From: a candidate division WOR-3 bacterium
GTDB taxonomy: Bacteria; Hydrothermota; Tepidihabitantia; Tepidihabitantales; CAIPLT01
Assembly (NCBI GenBank): GCA_026418155.1
Contig: JAOABV010000012.1
Location: 1 to 35,954, forward strand
Direction of reading: 5' to 3'
DNA: 35,954 bases
In this document: positions 6,959 to 15,474 of the stretch, one piece after another
How the letters are laid out: every line of letters begins with the position of its first letter
How positions within the stretch are numbered: position 1 is the stretch's first letter
Made by a program: the position numbers and the translations under genes
The notes under the pieces: model-generated
Told to the model about the DNA's origin: nothing
The model's database searches: none
What the model saw: only the letters and a program-made list of their open reading frames with translations

Positions 6959-8557
6959 ATGAATAAAAAAATATTTATCGTGTTATTTAGCATATTTTTG
7001 TTATTTATCGGAAAATTATGCTTCGGGCAAACTACTGAAGCGCAACAAGAATTAACTTTAAAATCAATAAATTATGAATTACTTTTAGATAAAGTTCGAG
7101 TCACACTCGTGTGTAATGCAACACCTTCGGTTTCGCATTTTACCTTAGACGAACCAGAGCGGATTGTTATAGATTTATTTAATACTAAACCTACTTCTGA
7201 TATTCAGGACCAAGCAGTAAATATTTTTCCAGTTCGAAAGATTAGTGTTACCCAATGGCAAGGGACTTCGACAATTACCCGGATAACGATTGAATTGGAT
7301 AATAAAGCCGAGTATAATCTGCTACGAGAAAAAAATATGGTTGTGGTTGATGTCGATGTAAAAAAGCAACGGATTGTTGAACAACCAATTGTCGATACCG
7401 AGAAAAAGGTCTCAATGTATGTAAAAGACGCTGATATTGTTGACTTGTTGCGGATGATTGGCACTCAATTTAATATCAATATCGTGGTATCGCCAGATGT
7501 GAAATCTTCAATAACAGTCCGTTTAGATAGCGTACCAGTAATGAGTGCGATTGATGCTTTGGTCAAAGCTGCGGGCTGTAATTATGTGATGTATGAATCA
7601 GGTATTATGTTGGTGAAACCCAAGGGCCGACCAGTGCCGGGCGAATTTGATTCGAGAATTTTTGAATTGGATTATGCTGAAGCAACAGATATTAAGGATG
7701 TTCTAAAACTTGTCTTGTCTGACCGAGGAACATCAGAACTCATCTTTCGCCGAGTCGCAGACGGTGGCGGTTCGAAAAGAACCGCAGCAATTCTTGTTAC
7801 CGATTATCCGGAATATCTGGAAAAGGCTGCGGCAGTAATCGCTCAGTTAGACCAACCATCAACGCAAATTGCCATAGAAGCAAAGTTTATTGAAACAACA
7901 ATGAGCACCGATAATATGTATGGTATTGATTGGTCACTACGAACTGCGGTCACCCCTGAAGTTCCAAGACCCGGCGAAATGGCAATGCCAGTAAGATTTT
8001 ATGAATTAGTAATAGGAAAACTTTCCTTAAGTCAACTTTCATTGGCATTAGAAATTATGCAGAGCGAAGGTAAATCGAGATTAATTGCTAATCCCCGAAC
8101 TATTACGCTTGATAATCAAACCGCAGAAATAAATATGGGTATTTCGGTGCCAGTTCGTTCTTTACGAGTTGACCCAGAAACCCGAGAACGATTTTATGTT
8201 TGGTCTGAACGATTTATTCCGATAGGTCTAAAAGTCACACCACATGCGACAAGCGACGGTATGATTAATATGACAATTGAACCAAAAGTTGAAGCGATAA
8301 TTGGTTATGAAGGAACACCAGAAGACCGGCGACCGATTATCACCCGACGCGAAGCCAAAACCCAAGTTATGGTTAAAGATGGTGAAGTTGTTGTGTTAGG
8401 TGGATTAATTAAAGATGAAGAGTCAAAAGTGCGAAGTAAAGTACCAATTTTAGGCGATATTCCCATTTTAGGTAAATTATTATTCAGCCGAACCCAAATT
8501 ACAAAACAAAAGAGCGAACTGATAATTTTTATTATACCGCAAATTGTTAAAACTTAA
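6959..8557 (+). CDS. pilQ: PilQ, outer-membrane secretin
   Basis: 532 residues. Signal peptide (~1-23), AMIN domain (~32-133, peptidoglycan binding in PilQ), secretin/TonB short N-domain (~150-220, YVKDADIVDLLRMIGTQF), N1 domain (~232-300, with AAILVTDYPEYLEKAAAVI), then the secretin barrel (~303-531) with the signature VPILGDIPILGKLLF (495-509) and VVVLGGLIKDE. Forms the gated outer-membrane channel for the pilus or pseudopilus. Only one N1-type domain is seen, typical of PilQ rather than GspD with its several. Ribosome binding site AAAGGAG upstream. Confidence 0.93.
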   Translation: MNKKIFIVLFSIFLLFIGKLCFGQTTEAQQELTLKSINYELLLDKVRVTLVCNATPSVSHFTLDEPERIVIDLFNTKPTSDIQDQAVNIFPVRKISVTQWQGTSTITRITIELDNKAEYNLLREKNMVVVDVDVKKQRIVEQPIVDTEKKVSMYVKDADIVDLLRMIGTQFNINIVVSPDVKSSITVRLDSVPVMSAIDALVKAAGCNYVMYESGIMLVKPKGRPVPGEFDSRIFELDYAEATDIKDVLKLVLSDRGTSELIFRRVADGGGSKRTAAILVTDYPEYLEKAAAVIAQLDQPSTQIAIEAKFIETTMSTDNMYGIDWSLRTAVTPEVPRPGEMAMPVRFYELVIGKLSLSQLSLALEIMQSEGKSRLIANPRTITLDNQTAEINMGISVPVRSLRVDPETRERFYVWSERFIPIGLKVTPHATSDGMINMTIEPKVEAIIGYEGTPEDRRPIITRREAKTQVMVKDGEVVVLGGLIKDEESKVRSKVPILGDIPILGKLLFSRTQITKQKSELIIFIIPQIVKT

Positions 8558-8639
8558 AAATATCGCTCAAAAGATTAGGATTAGATAAAAAGTTCGACAA
8601 GCAAGTAAACTATAATCAAACACAAAACATACCTTAAAA

Positions 8640-9398
8640 TTGACAATAATTTTTTTTATCTTTGGAACTATAATTGGTAGTTTTCTTAATGTCTGCATTT
8701 ACCGAATACCGAGACATAAATCAATAATTAAACCCCGTTCATTTTGCCCTTACTGTCAGACACCAATAAGACCTTATGATAATATTCCAATTTTAAGTTA
8801 CATAATATTAAAAGGAAAATGTCGACATTGTCAAAAACCGATTTCTTGGCAGTATCCCTTGGTTGAATTTCTCACTGGAATATTATTTGTTCTGCTCTTG
8901 CTAAAATTTGGGATATCGTTTTCGATGTTGAAGTTCATTGTACTTACTTGTTTGTTAATTGTTGTAACCTTTACCGATTTATCGCATCAAATTATTCCTA
9001 ATGTAATTTCTTTACCAGGGATAGTTATCGGTATACTTTTTAATATTTCGAATTTATTTAATGTATTTATTAGCGCAATATTAGGTGCTGGTATTCTGTG
9101 GATGTTTCGTCAAGCAGGTATTTGGGTTAAGAAACAAGAGATGATGGGGTGGGGCGATATAAAATTGGCAGGAATGATTGGTGCTTTTTTAGGAATTGAG
9201 ACAGGTCTTTTAGCATTATTTTTAGGAGTCTGTCTGGGCGTTATTATTTGGACCTTGCTTATCATCATAAAGGTTAAATCACGCAGAGAATATATTCCGT
9301 TTGGCGCCTTTCTTGCCCTTGGTTCAGTAATTGCGGTTTTTTTTAGTCAACAGATAATATCGTGGTATCTGAACCTATTCAGAATCCAAAGATTATAA
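8640..9398 (+). CDS. pilD: Prepilin leader peptidase/N-methyltransferase
   Basis: 252 residues. GSFLNVCIYRIP near the N-terminus, zinc-type Cys pairs C36-x2-C39 and C61-x2-C64, and the two catalytic aspartates: D113 in FTDLSHQIIPN and D173 in GWGDIK, with several membrane helices. It cleaves after the Gly of the pseudopilin leaders in this operon and methylates the new N-terminus. Start is taken as TTG at 8640 because it places GSFLNV at the usual distance from the N-terminus, but no Shine-Dalgarno is visible, so the exact start is uncertain. Last gene of the operon; its stop is only 5 nt from the end of the convergent GYD gene. Confidence 0.93.
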   Translation: MTIIFFIFGTIIGSFLNVCIYRIPRHKSIIKPRSFCPYCQTPIRPYDNIPILSYIILKGKCRHCQKPISWQYPLVEFLTGILFVLLLLKFGISFSMLKFIVLTCLLIVVTFTDLSHQIIPNVISLPGIVIGILFNISNLFNVFISAILGAGILWMFRQAGIWVKKQEMMGWGDIKLAGMIGAFLGIETGLLALFLGVCLGVIIWTLLIIIKVKSRREYIPFGAFLALGSVIAVFFSQQIISWYLNLFRIQRL

Positions 9399-9403
9399 AT
9401 AAA

Positions 9404-9700
9404 TTAGATTTCTTTTGTTAATTCCAGAAATCGTTTATAAGGAATTGCAGTCCAGGATTCAGATTGGACAGCACCTGAAGCCAAACTAATCATCGCAACT
9501 TTTGCGGCATCTTCTTCATTGGGGGCTTCATAAATATCTAAAAAATCATAAGGTCCTAATAAGGCATAATGAGCAACAAATTTTACTTTGGGACATTTCT
9601 CTTTAATTTGTTTAAGCCAGGTTCGGCCGATTTCAAATCGGTCTTTGACTTTTTTAGTTAATTCTGGTGATAATTTTGTTAATAAAATATAAGTTGGCAT
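9404..9700 (-). CDS. GYD-domain protein
   Basis: 98 residues. MPTYILLTKLSPE, then YALLGPYDFLDIYEAPNEEDAAKVA and a C-terminal helix: the pattern of the GYD family (GxYD motif, dimeric alpha-beta barrel fold), whose biochemical role is unknown. Shine-Dalgarno AAGGAGG a few bases before the ATG. It starts 12 nt after the flavoprotein stop, so the two are co-transcribed. Confidence 0.85.
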   Translation of the reverse strand: MPTYILLTKLSPELTKKVKDRFEIGRTWLKQIKEKCPKVKFVAHYALLGPYDFLDIYEAPNEEDAAKVAMISLASGAVQSESWTAIPYKRFLELTKEI

Positions 9701-9712
9701 AGCCCCTCCTTC

Positions 9713-10300
9713 TCAGTCTTCAATAGACTGAGTTAATAATTTCCCGGTATCATAGGATACTTTTAATAATTTCTCTTTATTACTATCCGGTCGGTCCGAA
9801 TGGGTCATTTTAATTATTTTTATGATTTCTAAATTTATATCCTGACACCAAAACTTAATTGATGCTAAAGCAGGTTTTATATCCTGAGAACAATCAGCCA
9901 CCCAAATAAAAATACCTTTTTTGCGGTGTTGGATGCGCCGAATAAATTGTAATTTACCAGAACCAGATTTTTTTATTTTTGATAAGCAATTACATCGGTC
10001 AATCATCAATTTAGTTTGACTTGAAATCGTCTCATAATACGCCGGCGTCCCCAAAACGATTCCGTCAACTGTCTCAAACAGTTTATATAATTTTGTCATG
10101 CCGTCTTTATAGAAGCAGTATTGAGGAAAAGGATGCTTATCACAGGCTTGGCAGGGCTTAATAATTAAATCATTTAAGTAAATTTTGGTTGTGCTAGCTC
10201 CAGCGGATTTTGCGCCATCTAATACCTTTTGTACCAATTGGTCTGTATTTCTTCTTTTACGAGGACTGCCGACTAAACCAAGAATGCGAATTTTTTTCAT
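9713..10300 (-). CDS. NADPH-dependent FMN reductase/iron-sulfur flavoprotein family
   Basis: 195 residues. Flavodoxin-like fold: RILGLVGSPRKRRNTDQLV (5-23) is the phosphate-binding loop for FMN, GIVLGTPAYYETISSQTK (~80-97) the second FMN loop. Between them KPCQACDKHPFPQYC carries C50, C53 and C62, spacing like the cluster-binding Cys of iron-sulfur flavoproteins (Isf), though only three of the usual four Cys are obvious. Probably a redox protein of anaerobic electron transfer; the substrate is unknown. Promoter is not clear. Confidence 0.8.
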   Translation of the reverse strand: MKKIRILGLVGSPRKRRNTDQLVQKVLDGAKSAGASTTKIYLNDLIIKPCQACDKHPFPQYCFYKDGMTKLYKLFETVDGIVLGTPAYYETISSQTKLMIDRCNCLSKIKKSGSGKLQFIRRIQHRKKGIFIWVADCSQDIKPALASIKFWCQDINLEIIKIIKMTHSDRPDSNKEKLLKVSYDTGKLLTQSIED

Positions 10301-10360
10301 TTGTCTTACATCAGGCTAAAAATTAAGATTTAATACATTATCAATAATAAGATTTTTCAT

Positions 10361-11005
10361 TTATAAATATTTATAAATATCTTGAATTGTTTCTAATAAA
10401 GGAACAATACGAGCCAAAATGTTTGAATCAATATGATGTTTATGCGTAATCATTGCGGTTTGGATATCTTGTATCTTATCATCAAATTCGACTAAGGCAT
10501 TAATCAAGTCTTGGTCATCTGAACTCTGCATTACTCTTGGAATTAAATCAAGTCGGATCTGATTCACATCCCATTTGATTGTATTGTAATAATCAATCAC
10601 TGGCTGCATCAATATTTTATTATCTTGTAATAGATTTTTAATTTGTTCAGTTATATTATTTAAGGCGTCAATTACTTTCAGATTCGGCTGGTCACGATTT
10701 TCTAAGATTGCCAATATTTCTGGACAACGCGATAATGGCAAATGATTAAATAGTTCGAGGATTATATTACTGAGATGATGAGAAATTGTGCGATGTGTCA
10801 ATTCTCGGACTCGCGCCCAGCGTCTTTTTCGTTGGTTTTCAGTTAACCGGTCAACTAATAAGACCGCAACAATCACGCCGATAAACAAACCAGCCATCTC
10901 AGCCAATATATTGATAGCATAATCTTTTACATTTAATGAGAACCCTATGATAATAAAAACTAATGCTAAGACTATCAGCACTAAGATAAATAGACTATTT
11001 TTCAT
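10361..11005 (-). CDS. Membrane protein of unknown function
   Basis: 214 residues. Two predicted membrane helices at the N-terminus (~5-24 and ~33-52, AGLFIGVIVAVLLVDRL), followed by a cytoplasmic helical region (RKRRWARVRELTHRTISHHL...). I do not recognise a characterised family. It lies between the slipin and the flavoprotein on the same strand, but gaps of 380 and 60 nt make shared transcription with the slipin doubtful. Confidence 0.65.
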   Translation of the reverse strand: MKNSLFILVLIVLALVFIIIGFSLNVKDYAINILAEMAGLFIGVIVAVLLVDRLTENQRKRRWARVRELTHRTISHHLSNIILELFNHLPLSRCPEILAILENRDQPNLKVIDALNNITEQIKNLLQDNKILMQPVIDYYNTIKWDVNQIRLDLIPRVMQSSDDQDLINALVEFDDKIQDIQTAMITHKHHIDSNILARIVPLLETIQDIYKYL

Positions 11006-11385
11006 CGAGTGTTTAGATCTCCGGCAAAACTGTGATTCAACTTAATAAAGTATTTTGATAAATATACCCTGTCGACTACCAGCATATTTAATTTGATTTT
11101 TTACTATTCAGTCAAATAAGGTGTTATTATAGTTATTAATCAGGCATTGCTATTAGAAACCGTAGTCACGAACACATTGAGTAACATCACTTCTGAGTTC
11201 GTTATTATCTGTACGGACTCAAACATTATCGGCATCTGTGGATATTACAGCAATCGGTATTTTGACAATTCTTTAAGTGACATTCAAATGGAAATAAGAG
11301 AAATAGGAGGCGAGAACACAAATATTACACATAGCGGTTTTAGTTCTTAATAGAGAATAAATCTTTTCGTAAGATATGATTCAAT
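11006..11385. other. 380-nt gap between slipin and membrane protein
   Basis: A 67-codon TTG-started frame on the + strand (11147-11350) has no convincing start or family. On the - strand one frame over 11180-11300 reads peptide-like (IPIAVISTDADNV, then after a stop VRTDNNELRSDV), so a decayed gene is possible. No promoter of good quality seen. Confidence 0.35.
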
Positions 11386-12135
11386 TTAAGTTTCTTTGTC
11401 TTTCTTAATAAAAGGGGTCAATAAGTCAATTGGAATGGGAAAGATAATTGTTGAGTTTTTCTCGGTAGCGATTTCAGTTAAAGTCTGAAGGAATCTAAGT
11501 TGTACTGAGACTGGGGTTTGGGCTAAAACATTAGCTGCATCGCGTAATTTTTCTGCGGCCTGAAATTCACCATCGGCATGAATAATTTTTGCCCGGCGCT
11601 CGCGTTCGGCTTCGGCTTGACGGGCAATAGCACGACGCATTGTTTCTGGAATATCAACATGCTTTACTTCCACCATAGAAACTTTTATTCCCCAAGGGTC
11701 AGTTTGCTCATCAATGATTTTTTGTAAGCGATGATTAATCATTTCCCGTTTGCTTAATAAGTCATCTAATTCATATTCACCTAAAACACTACGAAGGGTT
11801 GTTTGAGCAATTTGGGATGTAGCATATCTATAGTCTTCAACTTCTACCACTGCTTTAGCCGGATTAAATACCCGAAAATAAGCAACTGCATTCACACTTA
11901 CGGAAACATTGTCCCGAGTGACAACATCTTGAGGTGGAACATCTAAGGTTATGACCCGTAAACTGATTTTTACCATTCGGTCAATAAAAGGAATGAGAAT
12001 AATTAACCCAGGACCTTTAACTCCAATGAGTCGACCTAATCGAAAGATAACACCGCGTTCATATTCGCGCAAGATTTTTATCATTGAAGAAATGATTATT
12101 AAGATAATGATTACTAAAATAATAATTGAATACAT
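11386..12135 (-). CDS. Slipin (stomatin/SPFH-domain membrane protein)
   Basis: 249 residues. N-terminal membrane helix (~1-20), then the SPFH/band 7 domain: [56 protein letters not shown] and the C-terminal coiled region [19 protein letters not shown] typical of slipins. These scaffold membrane microdomains; bacterial homologues often pair with an NfeD protease, which is not adjacent here. Shine-Dalgarno AGGAG five bases before the ATG. Its promoter lies at 12211-12183. Confidence 0.92.
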   Translation of the reverse strand: MYSIIILVIIILIIISSMIKILREYERGVIFRLGRLIGVKGPGLIILIPFIDRMVKISLRVITLDVPPQDVVTRDNVSVSVNAVAYFRVFNPAKAVVEVEDYRYATSQIAQTTLRSVLGEYELDDLLSKREMINHRLQKIIDEQTDPWGIKVSMVEVKHVDIPETMRRAIARQAEAERERRAKIIHADGEFQAAEKLRDAANVLAQTPVSVQLRFLQTLTEIATEKNSTIIFPIPIDLLTPFIKKDKET

Positions 12136-12182
12136 TTCGACTCCTATCTTTTTAATGGCTATTAAGCATTTTTAGTTTTAAT

Positions 12183-12211
12183 ATTTTAATGCAATTGATT
12201 ATCCCTGTCAA
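12183..12211 (-). promoter_or_regulatory. Promoter of the slipin gene
   Basis: Read on the minus strand: TTGACA (12211-12206), 17-base spacer, TAAAAT (12188-12183), 47 bases before the slipin ATG. It sits directly beside a copy of the interspersed repeat. Confidence 0.65.
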
Positions 12212-12218
12212 TTGATAA

Positions 12219-12273
12219 ATTTTTAACATATCAAGTCTAAATTTACACAAAATATTATACACTACCGTTTTAT
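12219..12273 (-). repeat. Interspersed repeat, copy 2
   Basis: Reverse-complement match of 3190-3244 at 51 of 55 positions by eye. It lies just upstream of the slipin promoter, in the same orientation as that gene. Confidence 0.75.
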
Positions 12274-12316
12274 GGATATGTTTTATTTTTTAATAGACAT
12301 CAAACATTGTAAGGCA

Positions 12317-12352
12317 AAGTTTCTATGGAAAAAGAATTCGTTCCAGAAACTT
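12317..12352. other. Inverted repeat downstream of the MerR gene
   Basis: AAGTTTCT (12317-12324) and AGAAACTT (12345-12352) with inner GGAA/TTCC, giving a 12-bp stem with a 2-nt bulge and a 10-nt loop. It lacks a T-run on either strand, so it is not a classical terminator, but it may stabilise or end the gpsA/merR transcript. Confidence 0.45.
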
Positions 12353-12410
12353 GTTGCGACCGATTCTTACTGTATTGCAAACTTTAGGTTTAATCAGGAA
12401 ATTGTTATAT

Positions 12411-12734
12411 TTAAGGCTGTTCTAAGATATTTTTGATAAGCAATAATTCTTTTTGAATCCATAAGAGCGTTTCTTGAATTTTTCTTTTAGGCTGGGCTTC
12501 AGAACTTGTGGCTAATTTGCGTTTAATGCCAGAGAGTGTAAGTTTTTCTTGATTGCGGAAATGTTTTATTAGTAAAATTTTTTCAATGTCCTCTTCGGAA
12601 AAGATACGACGGCCGGCAGAATTTTTGGGTAATTGGATTCTAAATTGTTTCACCCAAAATTTTAGGGTTGGAATTGAGACCTTGGTGCGATTTGACACTT
12701 GCTTGAAAGTGTAATACTTTTTCTCCAAATTCAT
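12411..12734 (-). CDS. Small MerR-family transcriptional regulator
   Basis: 107 residues. Winged helix-turn-helix of the MerR type: YYTFKQVSNRTKVSIPTLKFWVKQF (residues ~7-31), wing SAGRRIFSEEDIEKILLIKHF, then a short helix. There is no effector domain, so it is closest to the short MerR/HTH proteins often found near housekeeping genes. Strong Shine-Dalgarno AAGGAG. An inverted repeat over its likely -10 region suggests self-regulation. It follows gpsA by 89 nt on the same strand. Confidence 0.85.
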   Translation of the reverse strand: MNLEKKYYTFKQVSNRTKVSIPTLKFWVKQFRIQLPKNSAGRRIFSEEDIEKILLIKHFRNQEKLTLSGIKRKLATSSEAQPKRKIQETLLWIQKELLLIKNILEQP

Positions 12735-12750
12735 AAAAACTCCTTGTGTT

Positions 12751-12780
12751 AAAAGTATAAAAGCTATAACTAATACTTTT
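12751..12780 (-). promoter_or_regulatory. Putative operator/promoter of the MerR gene
   Basis: AAAAGTAT (12751-12758) and ATACTTTT (12773-12780) form a perfect 8-bp inverted repeat with a 14-nt spacer. One arm overlaps TATACT (12759-12754, minus strand), a plausible -10. No good -35 is seen, as is common for activator- or MerR-controlled promoters. Confidence 0.45.
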
Positions 12781-12823
12781 TATGATATCTTTGCTTCATC
12801 AACATTTGTTTTGTTATTTTCGG

Positions 12824-13840
12824 TTATTCAGATTCTGATTTTAAGGGTCGGCTCATTAATCGACCAATACTTTCTTTTATAATTGTCTCAATAGTCCTAT
12901 CTTTGATTGGCTGAGAAAGAATTGTAAATACTTCATTAATCACCGGAAGGTCTAAATGCATTTTTGTACTGAGATTTTTTGCCGAAGTTGCGGTTGCAAT
13001 ACCTTCAGCAACACCGGTTAAAGAATTGATGAGCGAAGAAATCGGTATACCTTGGCCAAGTTTTTCACCAATATAGCGGTTGCGAGAATATGGTGAATAG
13101 GAAGTAACGATTAAGTCACCTATACCGGCAAGTCCGGCAAATGTCATTGGGTTAGCATTCATTGCAATACCTAAGCGAGTCATTTCTGCCAAACCCCGTG
13201 TCAAAAGTGCCGCTTTAGCATTTTCGCCTAATTGAAGACCGTCACAAATTCCTGCAGCAATCGCAATGACATTTTTGATTGAACCACCTAACTCAGTGCC
13301 AACTACATCTGATTGAGTATAACAGCGTAAGTTTTCATAAGAAAACAGTTGCTGAATTCGGAGGGCAATATCCTGATGGGATGAAGCGACTACTAATGAA
13401 GCCGGTAATCCTAAAGCAATTTCATAAGGAATCCCTGGACCAGCAAGAACCGCAATTTTAGCATCGGGAAAGAACTCTTTAATAATTTCGGACATTCGCT
13501 TATAAGTCTGGTTTTCAATTCCTTTAATTGCACTTACCCAAATAACTCGGTTATCAATGCGAGTAGCAAAAAATTTTGTCAGCACATTTCGTAAGGCTTG
13601 AGATGGAACGGCTAAAACAATAATTTCGACTGAGGCCAACACTTCTTCTAAATTATTGGTTATCGTAATATTTGAAGGTATGGTAATAGTATCAGGTAAA
13701 TCTGGCAGCGTTCTTTGACGGATAATTTTTTCATAACGTTCAGCAGATGCTTCCCACATAGTAATTTGGTGGTTTTTACGATTTAAGATTAAAGCCAAAG
13801 TTGTTGCCCAGCGACCAGCACCAATAAAGGATATGTTCAT
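12824..13840 (-). CDS. gpsA: NAD(P)-dependent glycerol-3-phosphate dehydrogenase
   Basis: 338 residues, normal for the family. Reduces dihydroxyacetone phosphate to sn-glycerol 3-phosphate for phospholipid synthesis, in the cytosol. Rossmann motif FIGAGRWATTLA (5-16), VSAIKGIE with Lys106, VLAGPGIPYEIA (131-142), and the catalytic Lys189 region GGSIKNVIAIAAGICDG (185-201), followed by GENAKAALLTRGLAEM. Its ATG overlaps the plsY stop as ATGA, so translation is coupled with the enzyme that uses its product. Confidence 0.96.
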   Translation of the reverse strand: MNISFIGAGRWATTLALILNRKNHQITMWEASAERYEKIIRQRTLPDLPDTITIPSNITITNNLEEVLASVEIIVLAVPSQALRNVLTKFFATRIDNRVIWVSAIKGIENQTYKRMSEIIKEFFPDAKIAVLAGPGIPYEIALGLPASLVVASSHQDIALRIQQLFSYENLRCYTQSDVVGTELGGSIKNVIAIAAGICDGLQLGENAKAALLTRGLAEMTRLGIAMNANPMTFAGLAGIGDLIVTSYSPYSRNRYIGEKLGQGIPISSLINSLTGVAEGIATATSAKNLSTKMHLDLPVINEVFTILSQPIKDRTIETIIKESIGRLMSRPLKSESE

Positions 13841-14472
13841 TGCGGTATCTTCTTGCGTAGAGAAAATTTCGGCTCGGTTTTACTGAGCAATCGTCTAAAA
13901 TTAGTCCGATGGCTGATAATAATTAATAAAGAGATAGAGATAAGGCTAAAGAAAAGTTTTGTGTTATCTGAATATAAGATTAATGTCGTAATGGGCAAAG
14001 AAAGGGCAAAAGAGACCGATGCCAATGAAACATATGAGAAACTAAAAAAGATAACAACAAATATGATAATGCCGACAAATAAGACTAAAGGTTTTAAGGC
14101 AAGAAGTGCGCCAATGGTGGTTGCAACACCTTTACCACCTTTGAAACGCAAAAAAGGGGTGAAAATATGTCCTAAGACTGTGCCCAGGGCAACAATTGCA
14201 GGTATCAATTCGAAATTATTAGCAAAATAAGTTGGCAAAAAGCCTTTGGCAACATCCAAAATTAAAACCGGCACCGCATATAAAGGACCTAATGCACGGT
14301 AGACATTAGTAAAACCAATATTTTTACTGCCGTATCTTCGAATATCAATTTTTTTCAATCGACTAATAAGAAACCCAAAAGGAATGCTGCCAATTAAATA
14401 ACCGATGATAAGTGAAACAAAATATATTGGAAAAATGCTGTTGCCAATAGGAAATAGAATAATCAGAGGCAT
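13837..14472 (-). CDS. plsY: Glycerol-3-phosphate acyltransferase PlsY
   Basis: 211 residues, multi-pass membrane protein. Transfers acyl from acyl-phosphate to glycerol 3-phosphate. Motifs: GSIPFGFLISR near residue 28, YGSKNIGFTNVYRALG (a variant of the usual SGNxGATN motif, Ala replaced by Phe and Gly by Lys), and FKGGKGVATTIGALLAL. Upstream of gpsA with a 4-nt overlap. No clear Shine-Dalgarno at the chosen ATG, so the start is approximate. Confidence 0.95.
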   Translation of the reverse strand: MPLIILFPIGNSIFPIYFVSLIIGYLIGSIPFGFLISRLKKIDIRRYGSKNIGFTNVYRALGPLYAVPVLILDVAKGFLPTYFANNFELIPAIVALGTVLGHIFTPFLRFKGGKGVATTIGALLALKPLVLFVGIIIFVVIFFSFSYVSLASVSFALSLPITTLILYSDNTKLFFSLISISLLIIISHRTNFRRLLSKTEPKFSLRKKIPQ

Positions 14473-14559
14473 AAGCTATGAGTAATTAAATTTAATAATC
14501 CATTTAATTATAAGAGATTATTTGTATCTTAAATATCATTTGGTTATCTATATTACTTT

Positions 14560-14588
14560 AGAATAATTAAAACAATAATGGTTGTCAA
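14560..14588 (-). promoter_or_regulatory. Promoter of plsY-gpsA
   Basis: On the minus strand TTGACA (14588-14583), 17-base spacer, TATTCT (14565-14560), about 90 bases before the plsY ATG. Confidence 0.55.
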
Positions 14589-14740
14589 TGGAGAATTCAG
14601 TGACATCTCGGAAAAAGTGCTACTCGAATCACAAGATGATACAGTCTCAGAATTTCAAAAGAACTTTTATGAAAGTTTTTGTAACAAGATATAAGAAGAT
14701 AGCAATAATTAATATTGTGATGATTAAAACATTAGGCAGG

Positions 14741-14798
14741 GGGCTAGGGTAGGGCTAACCCAGCCCAGACCGATTGTTAGTATTTTGCTAATACTGAT
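14741..14798. other. Two adjacent stem-loops, possible structured RNA
   Basis: Stem-loop 1: GGGCT (14741-14745) with AGCCC (14762-14766) and GGGT (14747-14750) with ACCC (14758-14761), 7-nt loop. Stem-loop 2: GTTAGTATT (14776-14784) with AATACTGAT (14790-14798), 5-nt loop, with two G-T pairs. The G+C-rich first stem stands out from its AT-rich surroundings. No T-run follows, so not a simple terminator. Confidence 0.4.
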
Positions 14799-15021
14799 TT
14801 GGCTCATAAACCGCATAGAAGGTCGCATACCGGTTATTGTCAGTTGCTTATCTAAATACCTTACAGTCTTTATTCTTATAAGTTTATGCATTTATATCGT
14901 TTCTTGTTTAATAGGTTATTTGGGGAATGATTTGAGAGGAAATCTGAAGTTGTAACAGATAGGAATCATCTCAGAACCTTAGTGTCAATAAAATTTATTT
15001 GGAGCCTTCAGAAAAAATCCA

Positions 15022-15216
15022 TTGAAGCCATTGTTGGTACAGAAAAATTATAAGAAACATTCAATATTTTCGATACTTCCAGTAACAAAATTGATTTTCG
15101 CAGAATTATTTTATTTAGTTTATCTGAGCGATAATGTGATAGTAAAAATTAAAATTCAAAATGGAAATAGAATAAATATATCTTTATATTTGATAATATG
15201 CGATAATATGACATAA
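15022..15216 (+). CDS. Doubtful 64-residue protein sharing a repeat with 16717-16878
   Basis: TTG-started frame, no Shine-Dalgarno. Its segment SILPVTKLIFAELF corresponds, in the same reading frame, to TTLPRIKLNFAEFL of the small frame on the other side of pilT; the DNA matches at 28 of 34 positions. The shared frame is the only support for coding; otherwise it looks like AT-rich noise or a decayed gene. Confidence 0.2.
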   Translation: MKPLLVQKNYKKHSIFSILPVTKLIFAELFYLVYLSDNVIVKIKIQNGNRINISLYLIICDNMT

Positions 15217-15474
15217 ATCATTTTCTTTTATTAAATGAAGTTGAAAAATTTTTGATACTCTATAATTTTTGATTTACCTAAAAGTGATGCTGTTTTAATC
15301 AAAATATATTTGGAATCAATCTTCTATTTGTTAAATAAAAATCTGTCTTAGATGAGATTAAATTTGCTCATTATTAAGAGAAAAAGTTCAATATAAATTG
15401 TAAAAGTTAAAATAATAAAAATTATCAAATATAACTAAATTTTTGACTATAAATTGGAAAAAAACAGAGCGGAA

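Larger units (their letters stand above)
14473..15474. other. 1-kb gap between plsY and pilT: hairpins and possible gene relics
   Basis: The longest unassigned stretch between genes here. It holds the plsY promoter (14588-14560), a 38-codon frame (14578-14694), a pair of adjacent hairpins (14741-14798), an open stretch 14931-15053 reading peptide-like but without a start, and a 64-codon frame (15022-15216) that shares a 34-bp repeat with the far side of pilT. The last ~250 nt are very AT-rich with nothing recognisable. Confidence 0.4.

Noticed and set aside
11147-11350. 67-codon TTG-started + strand frame
   Set aside because: No Shine-Dalgarno, no family, no neighbour logic; expected by chance in AT-rich DNA.
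12278-12436. 52-codon + strand frame overlapping the end of the MerR gene
   Set aside because: It overlaps a well-supported gene on the other strand and a strong inverted repeat explains much of it.
14578-14694. 38-codon frame MVVNGEFSDI... upstream of plsY
   Set aside because: It overlaps the plsY promoter, lacks a Shine-Dalgarno and is short; kept only as part of the gap description.
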